From Xanthobacteraceae bacterium (lineage in GTDB: Bacteria > Pseudomonadota > Alphaproteobacteria > Rhizobiales > Xanthobacteraceae), in contig JASHRR010000904.1 in NCBI GenBank assembly GCA_030037185.1, positions 1-7,913 of the forward strand: a DNA stretch of 7,913 nt. Direction: 5' to 3'. The notes beneath the pieces were generated by a model. It did no database searches. It saw nothing but the letters and a program-made list of their open reading frames with translations, and was not told the origin of the DNA. Both the position numbers and the translations under genes were made by a program. Shown here one piece after another: positions 1 through 6,661 of this stretch (positions within the stretch are counted from its first letter, which is position 1; each line of letters opens with the position of its first letter).

Positions 1-61
1 GGGGGTCGGGGCGAAATAACTTGTGACAAGACTTGCATTTACGACGTTGCGCGCCGGCCAT
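1..61 (-). CDS. Small Cys-rich (CxxC) protein, N-terminus only, cut by window edge
   Basis: The minus strand reads MAGAQRRKCKSCHKLFRPDP from an ATG at 61-59 and stays open to the window edge, so only 20 codons are visible. A strong ribosome-binding site (GGAGGGG, 73-67) sits 5 bases upstream, which makes the start convincing although the piece is very short. The visible part has a basic run followed by CKSC, half of a probable zinc-binding knuckle. The wording RRKCKSCxKLFRPDP resembles, from memory, the start of small zinc-ribbon-like proteins of unknown function common in Bradyrhizobium accessory DNA. In those proteins a second Cys pair follows soon after; here it would lie outside the window. 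Function is unknown. DNA or RNA binding is a guess based on the Cys pair and basic residues. Confidence 0.6.
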   Translation of the reverse strand, partial: MAGAQRRKCKSCHKLFRPDP

Positions 62-66
62 CGCGT

Positions 67-73
67 CCCCTCC
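67..73 (-). promoter_or_regulatory. Ribosome-binding site of the CxxC protein
   Basis: GGAGGGG on the minus strand lies 5 bases before the ATG at 61-59. It decides the start of the truncated gene at the left edge and is the main evidence that such a short piece is a real gene. Confidence 0.6.
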
Positions 74-76
74 TCT

Positions 77-493
77 GGGGACACATGATCAGCCAATGCA
101 GAGCCCCGCACTGCTCTCGAAATTAGAAAGCGGTCGCCAGCCTCTGGCGCAATCTCGCGACCTCAATCCACCAGCCGCGGAATGCACAGCAAGTCAGGAT
201 TCAAAACGGTGCTTCTTGCCCAAAATCAAACCGGGGCTGACACTACGGCAACGGTGCCCGGATAGAAGATTTGGATGCTTGCCAGCTGGACGCCCCACCA
301 GGGCCACTTCCAGGAAGCGCCGAGATCGATCGCGCGAGTTGGCGAACGGCGGAATATCGCGGTTCACGGCCCGTGCTCAGTCGCCCTTGGGATGCAAGTT
401 CGAGATTGTGCCGATGGCCTTCTTTGGGAATCGGCTCGCCGGTTTAGCACCGATGCAGCTACCACCGGGAGGATGGTGTCGCCTCTTTCCCTT
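77..493. other. No assignable gene (about 420 bp)
   Basis: Open frames exist on both strands, but none has a good ribosome-binding site or a recognisable motif. The plus frame at 33-497 runs antisense through the better supported minus-strand start at 61. The stretch is downstream of the minus-strand kinase and upstream of the CxxC gene, so a promoter for the latter should lie here, but I could not identify one with confidence. No repeat or hairpin terminator was evident. Confidence 0.4.
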
Positions 494-2260
494 CTAGGTT
501 ATTGCAGGCACTGATCCGTAATCTTGATCATTCCCGACGCTAAGCGCGTTCGCCGCCGGGCAGATCAAGCGCCACTCCAGACCTGATGGAGCATAATCGA
601 GCTGGACTTCACCGCCGACGGTCCGCTTTGCCATTGACTCGATGACCGTGCTGCCGAAGCCCTTGCGCTCTGGCGGCCGCACGGACGGTCCGTTGCGCTC
701 GATCCAGCTCATCACGAATGTATCATTGGCAAGCTGCCAGCTCACGTCGACGCAGCCAGCATCCGTTGAGAGCGCGCCGTATTTGCCGGCATTGGTCGCA
801 AGTTCGTGCAACGCGAGACCGATGGCTTGGGCGGCAGCTGCGTTCAGATGCAGCCTCGCTCCGTCCAGGTGGATTCGAGGTCCGATCAGATCAGCAAAAT
901 GCCCAAGTTGAGCTTGCGCCAAATCCTGCACGTCAATTCGCTGCCACTCATGCCGAACCAATACGTCCTGATTGGCTGCCAGCGCTTGGATGCGCTCGGT
1001 GAGCCGGCCAATGAAGTCCTGCGGGTCACCCGTGCCGATCTGGCGAGCAATCGCCTGTACGAGACTGAGAATGTTATTGGTGCGATGCCGGGCCTCACGC
1101 ATCAGCAGGTGAATCCGCTCCTCATAAGCTCTCCGATCGGTTACATCCTGAGCCACGGAAATGAAGAGGCGTTGCCCATTTGACAGGCTTCCCAAGGCAG
1201 AGGTAACAAAATTCCAAATCCGCTTGTCGCCACCGCGAGTGCGAATCATCAGTTCATTTGTCCGCGCCACCGGCTCCGTTGCGATAATCGTTCGCATCAG
1301 CTGCAGTACCTCGCCCGAGCGCTCACCGTAAGCACGTATTGTCCAATCCTCGATTCGGCGGAGTTCCGCTGCCGAAATGCCTCCTGCTGCCTCGAGCCAG
1401 CTTCGGCTGATGGCAAGGATTTGTTCCCGATCGTTGAACAAGATGGTAGGCACTGGCGAGTAGAGGATTGAGGTTTTGAACCGCTCCTCGCTCTTGCGTA
1501 ACTCCTCTTCGGCACGCTTGCGCGCAGTGATGTCCTCAATCACAGTGACGAAATAGTCGATTGAGCCATCGCTCTTGCGCACGCAGCTGACAGTCAGCCT
1601 GCTCCAGACGATCGCGCCGTCCTTGCGCAGGTAGCGCTTGTCTATGTCATAGCTGTTAATCTTTCCTGTGCGCATTTGCTCGACACGAGTCATACTGACC
1701 GCGAGATCGTCGTGGTGGGTGATGTCCTGGAACGACTTGATCGTGAGTTCATCGGCCGGATACCCGAGAGTACGGCACACGGCTTCGTTGACCCGGAGCC
1801 ACCTGCCGTCGGGCGCGACGTGTGCGATGCCAACTGCTGCGTTTTCAAATGTGGCTCGGAACCGCGCTTCGCTGTCAGCGAGAGCGCGCTTGGCCTCGAC
1901 CTGCTCGGTAATAATCTCGCCGAATACCAGCGATCCCCCGATCCGGCCATCGGTGGTGTGCCAAGGCCTGGCTGACCATCGGACCCATTCAATGCCGCCG
2001 TCTTGGCGGCGTATGGACTCTTCTTGTTCGGCCAGTTTTTCGCCCGCGAGCACCAGGGAATGAATTTGGCGCCAGTGTTCTGGGAATTTTGGGAACGTCT
2101 CGTAAAGCGACCGGCCAATGACATCAGCCGGGGCGAAGGTATCTCCAGAGGTCAGCCGCGCGATGTCCGAAAGGAAAGGGGGCGAGACAGCCAAATAGCG
2201 CATCTCTGTGTCGAATATCGCGAGAGCGACCGGTACTTGCTCGATGAACTGTGCAACCAC
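494..2260 (-). CDS. Soluble HWE-family sensor histidine kinase with three PAS domains
   Basis: This 588-aa sensor kinase autophosphorylates on a His and would pass the phosphate to a response regulator. It has no membrane segment, so it should act in the cytosol. PAS-like domains lie at about 5-125 (FIEQVPVALAIFDTEMRYLA), 131-250 (ending VIEDITARKR) and 258-378 (ending VAQDVTDRR). The HWE core starts at about 384. The phospho-acceptor is H392 in REARHRTNN. The N-box is HELATNAGKYGALS with H485 and N490, W519-x-E521 is the signature that names the family, and the G-box is GFG at 534-536. The start is GTG; GAGG lies 10 bases upstream, and an in-frame stop just above it excludes a longer form. 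The core is about 60% identical to that of the divergent kinase at 3242-5890. The bound cofactor and signal cannot be told: no LOV-type Cys motif (GRNCRFL) is present. No response regulator is adjacent. Confidence 0.93.
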   Translation of the reverse strand: MVAQFIEQVPVALAIFDTEMRYLAVSPPFLSDIARLTSGDTFAPADVIGRSLYETFPKFPEHWRQIHSLVLAGEKLAEQEESIRRQDGGIEWVRWSARPWHTTDGRIGGSLVFGEIITEQVEAKRALADSEARFRATFENAAVGIAHVAPDGRWLRVNEAVCRTLGYPADELTIKSFQDITHHDDLAVSMTRVEQMRTGKINSYDIDKRYLRKDGAIVWSRLTVSCVRKSDGSIDYFVTVIEDITARKRAEEELRKSEERFKTSILYSPVPTILFNDREQILAISRSWLEAAGGISAAELRRIEDWTIRAYGERSGEVLQLMRTIIATEPVARTNELMIRTRGGDKRIWNFVTSALGSLSNGQRLFISVAQDVTDRRAYEERIHLLMREARHRTNNILSLVQAIARQIGTGDPQDFIGRLTERIQALAANQDVLVRHEWQRIDVQDLAQAQLGHFADLIGPRIHLDGARLHLNAAAAQAIGLALHELATNAGKYGALSTDAGCVDVSWQLANDTFVMSWIERNGPSVRPPERKGFGSTVIESMAKRTVGGEVQLDYAPSGLEWRLICPAANALSVGNDQDYGSVPAIT

Positions 2261-2438
2261 GCTTACTAACCCTCAAAACTCAACGGCGGCGCTGCGCTGC
2301 GGTTCCCGAATAGTCGGATCCGAGTCCGTGTGACACGAGCAATCGCCGGTCCAAACGGTCGTGCGTAATTGTACGAGAGATGAAGCAAGGTCCTTAAGTG
2401 CTGATCCTAGTGGCTGTCCAGATCTGTGGATAAGTGCG

Positions 2439-2627
2439 CGCCGCCGGGAGGCCATCGAGGGCCCCGGAGCAGAACTGCGATACTTGCCGCAGTACTATCC
2501 CCTGAAGGCGGGGCTACGAAAAGCGGCGGAGCGCACAGTCAGAGGGTTGGACCGATGCGTTCGCTCCTTCGTTCGAGGACTCAAACCTTCCGAATGCGTA
2601 GGCTATTTCACGAACTGTGCCTATGTT
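2439..2627 (+). pseudogene. IS630-family transposase C-terminal relic with internal deletion
   Basis: In this frame the plus strand reads RRREAIEGPGAELRYLPQYYP, then LKAGLRKAAERTV, then LKPSECVGYFTNCAYV (in three pieces). The IS630-family C-terminus, from memory, runs 'GAELRFLPxYSPDLNPIEQxFxKLKxLLRKAAxRT ... FTPxECxxYFxNAGY'. The relic therefore keeps both flanks but lacks the roughly 15 residues around DLNPIE, which include the catalytic Glu of the DDE triad. It has no start and no upstream catalytic domain. It is a dead fragment, and no terminal inverted repeats or target duplication could be recognised around it. It sits between the divergent kinase genes and marks old transposon activity there. 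Confidence 0.75.
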
Positions 2628-2649
2628 ATGATCGGGACGTTCTTTTCAA

Positions 2650-2657
2650 GGGGGGGG
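2650..2657 (+). promoter_or_regulatory. Ribosome-binding region made of a G8 tract
   Basis: CAAGGGGGGGGTT ends directly at the ATG at 2660. Eight consecutive G residues overlap the likely Shine-Dalgarno position of the 41-aa ORF, with only two T residues between the tract and the start. The spacing is unusually tight unless the 5' end of the tract is what pairs with 16S rRNA. Confidence 0.35.
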
Positions 2658-2659
2658 TT

Positions 2660-2785
2660 ATGGGCTGCGGCTTGACTGAGCTCGTCGAGAAGTTGGCGCA
2701 AGCCGCCGAGAGGCGTGTCGAGGCGAAGCTGATGGGCGCTGTGCTGGCGACGTATCGCGCCGGCGGTTACCACGATGATCGGTAG
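2660..2785 (+). CDS. Small 41-aa hypothetical protein
   Basis: The ATG at 2660 follows a G-rich ribosome-binding region, and the frame ends at TAG 2783-2785. The protein starts MGCGLTELVEKLAQAAERRV and ends YRAGGYHDDR. Residues 5-30 (LTELVEKLAQAAERRVEAKLMGAVLA) can form one amphipathic or coiled-coil-like helix with regular hydrophobic spacing. There is no signal peptide or membrane segment. I do not recognise a family. The same frame is open upstream to about 2426, but that part overlaps the transposase relic in another frame, so the ATG at 2660 is preferred. It could be a real small gene, the N-terminus of a broken longer gene, or chance. Confidence 0.4.
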   Translation: MGCGLTELVEKLAQAAERRVEAKLMGAVLATYRAGGYHDDR

Positions 2786-2801
2786 GTTACGGCGTAACTG
2801 A

Positions 2802-2990
2802 GATATAGATCGTTCGCATTGCAACCACGCCGCTCGCTGTGGACTACTGGCTTTCTTCGATCCGACCCTGCAACAGTTCATCGACGCCGTGGCGCCGAAG
2901 TTGACCGCAGACGAGATCCAACTGTGTCGACTGCGCAACAGGCCTGACAAAAACGAGGTCAACGGAAGGGCGAGGCACCATTTTCAGTTG
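2802..2990 (+). pseudogene. Unassigned coding-like stretch without a start codon
   Basis: From the in-frame TGA at 2799-2801 the frame reads through CGLLAFFDPTLQQFIDAV and then APKLTADEIQLCRLRNRPDK. The composition is protein-like, with a predicted helix around DPTLQQFIDAV. There is no ATG or GTG until 2889, inside the stretch, and no ribosome-binding site, so if it was a gene it has lost its front. It belongs to no family I recognise. The minus strand is also open here (2844-3092), so the coding direction is uncertain. It lies 16 bases after the 41-aa ORF in another frame and might once have been part of the same gene. Confidence 0.2.
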
Positions 2991-3033
2991 CAATGTCTGG
3001 CGCAACACGTCAGATACCCGCCAAGGGGGAGAA

Positions 3034-3240
3034 ATGCGGACTTGATTTCTATCCACAGTAGCGAGCTCCACTCTTTTCGCAGCTCTTGCCACGGGACTTG
3101 GCGGCGCAACCGCTGCGGACCTGCCGACAAAGGCGCCGCCGGCGCAGTACCTGTCGGCGTGGAGCTGGGCGGGCTTTTATGGCGGTGTGAATTTCGCCGC
3201 CGCGCTCGGTCGAACGACATTCTCAGACCCGCTACCTGCA
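3034..3240 (+). pseudogene. 5' relic of an outer-membrane beta-barrel (Omp25/Omp31-like porin) gene
   Basis: AAGGGGGA (3023-3030) precedes an ATG at 3034. The frame then reads M-R-T-stop (TGA 3043-3045), continues as a signal-peptide-like FLSTVASSTLFAALATG, and goes on as AADLPTKAPPAQYLSAWSWA and GFYGGVNFAAALGRTTFSDP. The 'AADLPxKAPP ... WxGFYxGVN' pattern is the mature start of the Brucella/Bradyrhizobium Omp25/31-like family, whose full proteins are usually 200-280 aa with an eight-stranded barrel. Only the signal peptide and first strand remain. The TGA at codon 4 (possibly from TTA or TTG) blocks translation, and the recognisable similarity stops at about 3234, where the kinase frame starts at 3242. 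The ribosome-binding site is intact, so a three-codon minigene could still be translated. Confidence 0.75.
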
Positions 3241-3241
3241 T

Positions 3242-5890
3242 ATGGATTCCATCGCGGAGTCTCAGGTGACACTTTTTCTTGGTCAGGCAGGCAGCCTGAG
3301 GAGACAGTACGCGAGTCAAGTTGCTGGCCTTGCTGTGACGATAGCCGCCGCTGCGCTCATCGGCCCTTGGGCTGGGCTGCCCCTGCTGTCGAGCTGGGGC
3401 TCGAGCTTCGGTACTGTGAAACCCATGACGGCCGTGTGCCTCGCAGCCCTTGGCCTCACGCTCATGCACAGAGGCAAAGGCTCGCGGTTCGCGGTCGCGG
3501 TTGGTCTCGCAGTGGCGTTCGTCTGTGCGCTCGATCTGTTCGGCGTCGATTTCGGCATCAACCGCTGGCTAGTGCCCCAGGGAGTGGTGCCAGGACCTGA
3601 GATGACTTCGTTCCAGATGATAAACGGGATGCCGCTGGCGATCGGGCTTGCGGGCGGCTCGCTCGCGCTCAGCCGCTTCGAAGGGCATCACTTTGCCGCG
3701 ACCGCGCTCGGCGGCCTTGCCGGCGTTATGGCGGCGTTCGCCCTGCTCACCCACTTGACGGGAATCCATATTCGCTACGGCTGGTTCAAGCCGCCCGCGC
3801 TTCCGACAGCTGTCGGTGTGCTTTGCGTTGCCAGCGCGATCGCTTTGCAGATCAAAACGACGCCCACGCTACGCAAGCTGCGACCGTTGTGGCACCTGTT
3901 GGTCATGCTCGGATGCGCGATCGTTGCACCGCTCCTGCTATTCGGGGCATACGCGGGAGCCCGCGTCACCGACGAGCAGCTCCGCCTCGTTCGCAGTGAC
4001 CTGATGAGTGAAGCACGTACGATAATGGCGGAAGTTGACCGCGAGATCGTTGGCGAGATCGAGAGACTACAGGCATTGGCCGCCTCGCCGTCGCTCCGCC
4101 AGGGCGACCTCGCCGCGTTTCAGCATCAGGCCGAGGCCTCGTTGGCTTTGCGACAAAGCGGCAACATCATCCTCGTCGATCGCAATATGCAGCAGCTCGT
4201 CAATACCTGGCTGTCCTTCGGCGAGGCAATGCCAAGGATGACTGTTCCGGAACCTGTAGAGAAGGTCCTCGCAACAGGTAAGCCGCGAGTAACCGGCCTA
4301 TTAATGAGACCCATAACCAAACAGCTGATGTTCAGCATCATCGTGCCCGTGCAGATCGATGGCGAGAACCGTTATGCCCTGGTCAGGTCGTCCAATCAGC
4401 ATGCCCACGCCGCCATGGTCACTGCGAATGAGCTGCCGCCGGGTTGGCTGGCGGTGGTTTCCGACGCCGCGCACCGAATCATCGCACGGTCCGAACGGGA
4501 GGATGCATTCACCGGGCAGCCGCTGCCGCCGGCGCAGTGGCATCGCGCAGAACGCGCCGGCATATTCGAGTTTGTCGACTCCGAAGGGCAACCATCGCTG
4601 CAGGCATACGTGTGGTCAGAATTGACCGGCTGGGAAACTGCAGTGTGGGCCCCCGAGGCGGCGCTCGAGGCGCCGGTTCGGGCACTATGGTGGACGATGG
4701 GTGTGATGGCGTTGCTGGCGTTTGTGCTGGTGGTTGCCTTGGCCTCGTGGTTGGGCAGAATTATCGCGGGTTCAGTCGGCCATGCAGCTCGCGCTGCAAT
4801 CGCTTTGGGAGAAGGTGGCCCGCTGCCGCCGCTCGGAACTTCCGTCGCCGAGGTCGACACGCTAATAGCGGAGCTTCGACGGACCGCCGCCAAGCGACGG
4901 GCCGCGGAGGAGTTGCTGCGCGAAGGCAAAGATCGGCTGCAGCTTGCGCTCGACGCAGCCCAGCTGGGATGGTGGGAGTACGATCCCCTCTGTCGCGTAC
5001 TCTTGTGGGATGGGCGCGCTCGGGAAATTTGCGACTATGCTGAGAATGAGCTAACGATCGAACAGTTCCTGAAGCAGATTCATCCTGACGACGCGGCAAG
5101 GTTTTCGGCGGTCCGCGAGGCGTCGCTCGACCCCGCCGATCCCAAGTCCTACAGGAGCGAATACCGAATCGTGCGGAGAGACGGAAAGGTCCGTTGGGTC
5201 GAGAGCTGTGGGCGCGCCTATTTTGATGGCCCTGAGCGCCGCCGCCTTGTGAGTTTCGTCGGCACCATCCAGGACATTACTGATCGCAAGGAGCGCGAGG
5301 AAAAGGAGCACCTCCTCATGCGCGAGATCAACCATCGCGCCAAGAATATGCTCAGCGTCGTGCACGCGATCGCTCGCCAGACCGCCGCCAAAAATTCCGA
5401 ACATTTCGTCGAGCGCTTCTCTGAGCGCATCCAGGCGCTTTCAGCCAATCACAACCTGCTTGTCCGCAACGAATGGAATGGCGTCGAGATCGAGGACCTG
5501 GTTCGCGCCCAGCTCGCTCCCTTCGCCGACCTCATTGGTTCTCGTATTGCCGCGCTCGGCCCCAAGCTGCGCTTCAAGGCGGCTTCCGCGCAAGCCATTG
5601 GGCTCGTACTCCACGAGCTCGCCACCAACGCAGGGAAATACGGGGCACTCTCGACGGATAAAGGGCGCGTCAATGTGTGCTGGGGGATCGAGGGCGACAC
5701 CCTCACCATGAGCTGGACCGAGCGCGATGGGCCGCCCGTGTCTGCGCCGGAGCGGCGCGGGTTTGGTACCATGGTTATGGAAGCGATGGCGGAGCACAGC
5801 GTCGATGGTAGCGTCGACCTTGATTATGCGCCCTCAGGCCTGACCTGGCGCTTGACCAGCCTCGTCACGAACGTGCTGGAGCCCAGTTGA
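3242..5890 (+). CDS. Membrane-bound HWE-family sensor histidine kinase (multi-TM, cache-like, PAS)
   Basis: This 882-aa protein has several membrane spans in residues 27-238 (about 27-48, 62-76, 83-101, 125-143, 152-172, 186-204, 216-238). A periplasmic cache-like region follows (about 240-480), with a last span at 483-505 (MGVMALLAFVLVVALASWL). Then come a HAMP-like linker (506-555) and a PAS domain (562-680, with HPDD and GTIQDITDRK). The HWE core has H698 in REINHRAKN, HELATNA at 791-797, W825-x-E827 and GFG at 840-842. It should sense an extracytoplasmic or membrane cue and phosphorylate a response regulator. The ATG at 3242 has no good ribosome-binding site; a GTG at 3266 (codon 9) has CGGAG 6 bases upstream and may be the real start, giving 874 aa. 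TGA at 3188-3190 excludes a much longer form. The start lies at the break of the porin relic. The ligand and the family of the N-terminal membrane region are unknown. Confidence 0.93.
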   Translation: MDSIAESQVTLFLGQAGSLRRQYASQVAGLAVTIAAAALIGPWAGLPLLSSWGSSFGTVKPMTAVCLAALGLTLMHRGKGSRFAVAVGLAVAFVCALDLFGVDFGINRWLVPQGVVPGPEMTSFQMINGMPLAIGLAGGSLALSRFEGHHFAATALGGLAGVMAAFALLTHLTGIHIRYGWFKPPALPTAVGVLCVASAIALQIKTTPTLRKLRPLWHLLVMLGCAIVAPLLLFGAYAGARVTDEQLRLVRSDLMSEARTIMAEVDREIVGEIERLQALAASPSLRQGDLAAFQHQAEASLALRQSGNIILVDRNMQQLVNTWLSFGEAMPRMTVPEPVEKVLATGKPRVTGLLMRPITKQLMFSIIVPVQIDGENRYALVRSSNQHAHAAMVTANELPPGWLAVVSDAAHRIIARSEREDAFTGQPLPPAQWHRAERAGIFEFVDSEGQPSLQAYVWSELTGWETAVWAPEAALEAPVRALWWTMGVMALLAFVLVVALASWLGRIIAGSVGHAARAAIALGEGGPLPPLGTSVAEVDTLIAELRRTAAKRRAAEELLREGKDRLQLALDAAQLGWWEYDPLCRVLLWDGRAREICDYAENELTIEQFLKQIHPDDAARFSAVREASLDPADPKSYRSEYRIVRRDGKVRWVESCGRAYFDGPERRRLVSFVGTIQDITDRKEREEKEHLLMREINHRAKNMLSVVHAIARQTAAKNSEHFVERFSERIQALSANHNLLVRNEWNGVEIEDLVRAQLAPFADLIGSRIAALGPKLRFKAASAQAIGLVLHELATNAGKYGALSTDKGRVNVCWGIEGDTLTMSWTERDGPPVSAPERRGFGTMVMEAMAEHSVDGSVDLDYAPSGLTWRLTSLVTNVLEPS

Positions 5891-5911
5891 CTGACGACGA
5901 GACTAGCAAAG

Positions 5912-6158
5912 TCAATCTGCGACCAGCGCCTGAAGCTCGCCTTGATTGATACGGACCGCACCCCCAACGATACGACCCTCCACAGCGAAAGTGCCAGCGC
6001 GCATTTCTCCTAAGCAAAGCGTTCCGGGTTCGGCTCGAAGCGTTTGGATGTCGGGTATTGGCCCAAGGCTGAAAAACCCCGCGTCGCAATATTCCGTCCG
6101 GTCATTGGGGTGCTCAGGACGCGATATGCTCGCTGTGACACGACGCACACTCGTCAGG
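5912..6158 (-). other. Unassigned coding-like tail on the minus strand
   Basis: Downstream of the stop of the receiver-like gene, another minus-strand frame is open to TGA at 5914-5912. It contains LGPIPDIQTLRAEPGTLCLG, then EMRAGTFAVEGRIVGGAVRI, then NQGELQALVAD. The alternation GTFAVEGRIVGGAVRI looks like two beta strands joined by a turn, and the stretch reads like real protein. There is no convincing start: an internal ATG at MRAG has AGGAG only 2 bases away. The frame upstream overlaps the receiver-like gene. It may be a decayed C-terminus or chance. I do not recognise a family. It faces the end of the plus-strand kinase. Confidence 0.25.
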
Positions 6159-6527
6159 CTACCCCGGCGGCCGCTGCGCTCGCAGAATCGCCCGGCTCGA
6201 TTCGTGGGCCTCGTAGTCGTTGAGTCCAATAAGCACTGACCGAACAAACGGAAGGAAACCCTCTGGACCAGACATTTGGTCTTTCATGTGAACGCTTGCC
6301 AGATCGCTTGTCTGGAACACCTGCTGGACCATCTTTAGACGGATCTCAAGGTCCAGACCGCCGCCGATGATCACGTGGTTTATCTCTGCCTGAGCGAATG
6401 CTGACCGCACGTCGTCCACGCTGGTGCCGCCGATGAATTCGACCTCCGACATTTGCAGCTGCTGCTCCACGTCCTCAACGATAGCCGCGATTACTCCGAG
6501 AAGCAGCACTCTCTTTGTCACGCTCAT
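6159..6527 (-). CDS. 122-aa hypothetical protein with receiver-like alpha/beta pattern
   Basis: The start ATG at 6527-6525 is fixed by GGGAGGA (6541-6535) 7 bases upstream. The longer frame to 6590 has no such site. The protein begins MSVTKRVLLLGVIAAIV. The inferred order is strand (RVLLLG), helix, strand (EVEFIGG), helix (DVRSAFAQA), strand (HVIIGGG), helix (LEIRLKMVQQVFQ), strand (ASVHMKD), helix (GFLPFVRSVLIGL). This resembles a receiver or other Rossmann-like fold. The acidic pair after strand 1 and the phospho-acceptor Asp after strand 3 are absent: strand 3 ends in GGG. HMKD keeps a Lys near where receivers have their conserved Lys. From memory, similar 'VHMKDxxSGPxGFLPFVRxVL' proteins of unknown function occur in Bradyrhizobium. 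It converges on the membrane kinase; any link to it is speculative. Confidence 0.7.
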   Translation of the reverse strand: MSVTKRVLLLGVIAAIVEDVEQQLQMSEVEFIGGTSVDDVRSAFAQAEINHVIIGGGLDLEIRLKMVQQVFQTSDLASVHMKDQMSGPEGFLPFVRSVLIGLNDYEAHESSRAILRAQRPPG

Positions 6528-6534
6528 GCGGATG

Positions 6535-6541
6535 TCCTCCC
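6535..6541 (-). promoter_or_regulatory. Ribosome-binding site deciding the start at 6527
   Basis: GGGAGGA on the minus strand lies 7 bases before ATG 6527-6525. It selects this start over the in-frame ATGs at 6590 and 6560, which have no comparable site. Confidence 0.65.
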
Positions 6542-6661
6542 ATCTCGCCCCGCCCGACATCCGGGCCCTTATTGGTCCAGAAGGGTCCATTCGCTGCAGA
6601 CTAATCTAAATCACTTGGTGGCGGCCAAGGAAGGGCACGAGCTATGTTTGGCCCTTCTCGA

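Noticed and set aside
33..497. 154-aa plus-strand open frame
   Set aside because: It overlaps the minus-strand CxxC gene start, has no ribosome-binding site and its Pro/Arg-rich composition looks like an unconstrained high-GC frame.
275..514. 79-aa plus-strand open frame
   Set aside because: No ribosome-binding site, no recognised motif, and it runs into the 3' end of the kinase on the other strand.
2273..2455. 60-aa minus-strand frame ending 12 bases before the soluble kinase
   Set aside because: It looked like a possible operon partner but has no ribosome-binding site, no motif, and its 5' part is antisense to the IS630 relic.
2844..3092. 82-aa minus-strand frame
   Set aside because: It covers the porin relic's ribosome-binding site and signal-peptide codons in antisense and has no motif; retained only as doubt about the coding direction of 2802-2990.
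3187..3600. 137-aa plus-strand frame continuing from the porin relic
   Set aside because: The first ~16 residues are porin, but beyond about 3240 it is a shadow of the kinase with no barrel pattern.
4444..5043. 199-aa Arg/Ala/Gly-rich plus frame inside the membrane kinase
   Set aside because: A typical shadow frame of a high-GC gene.
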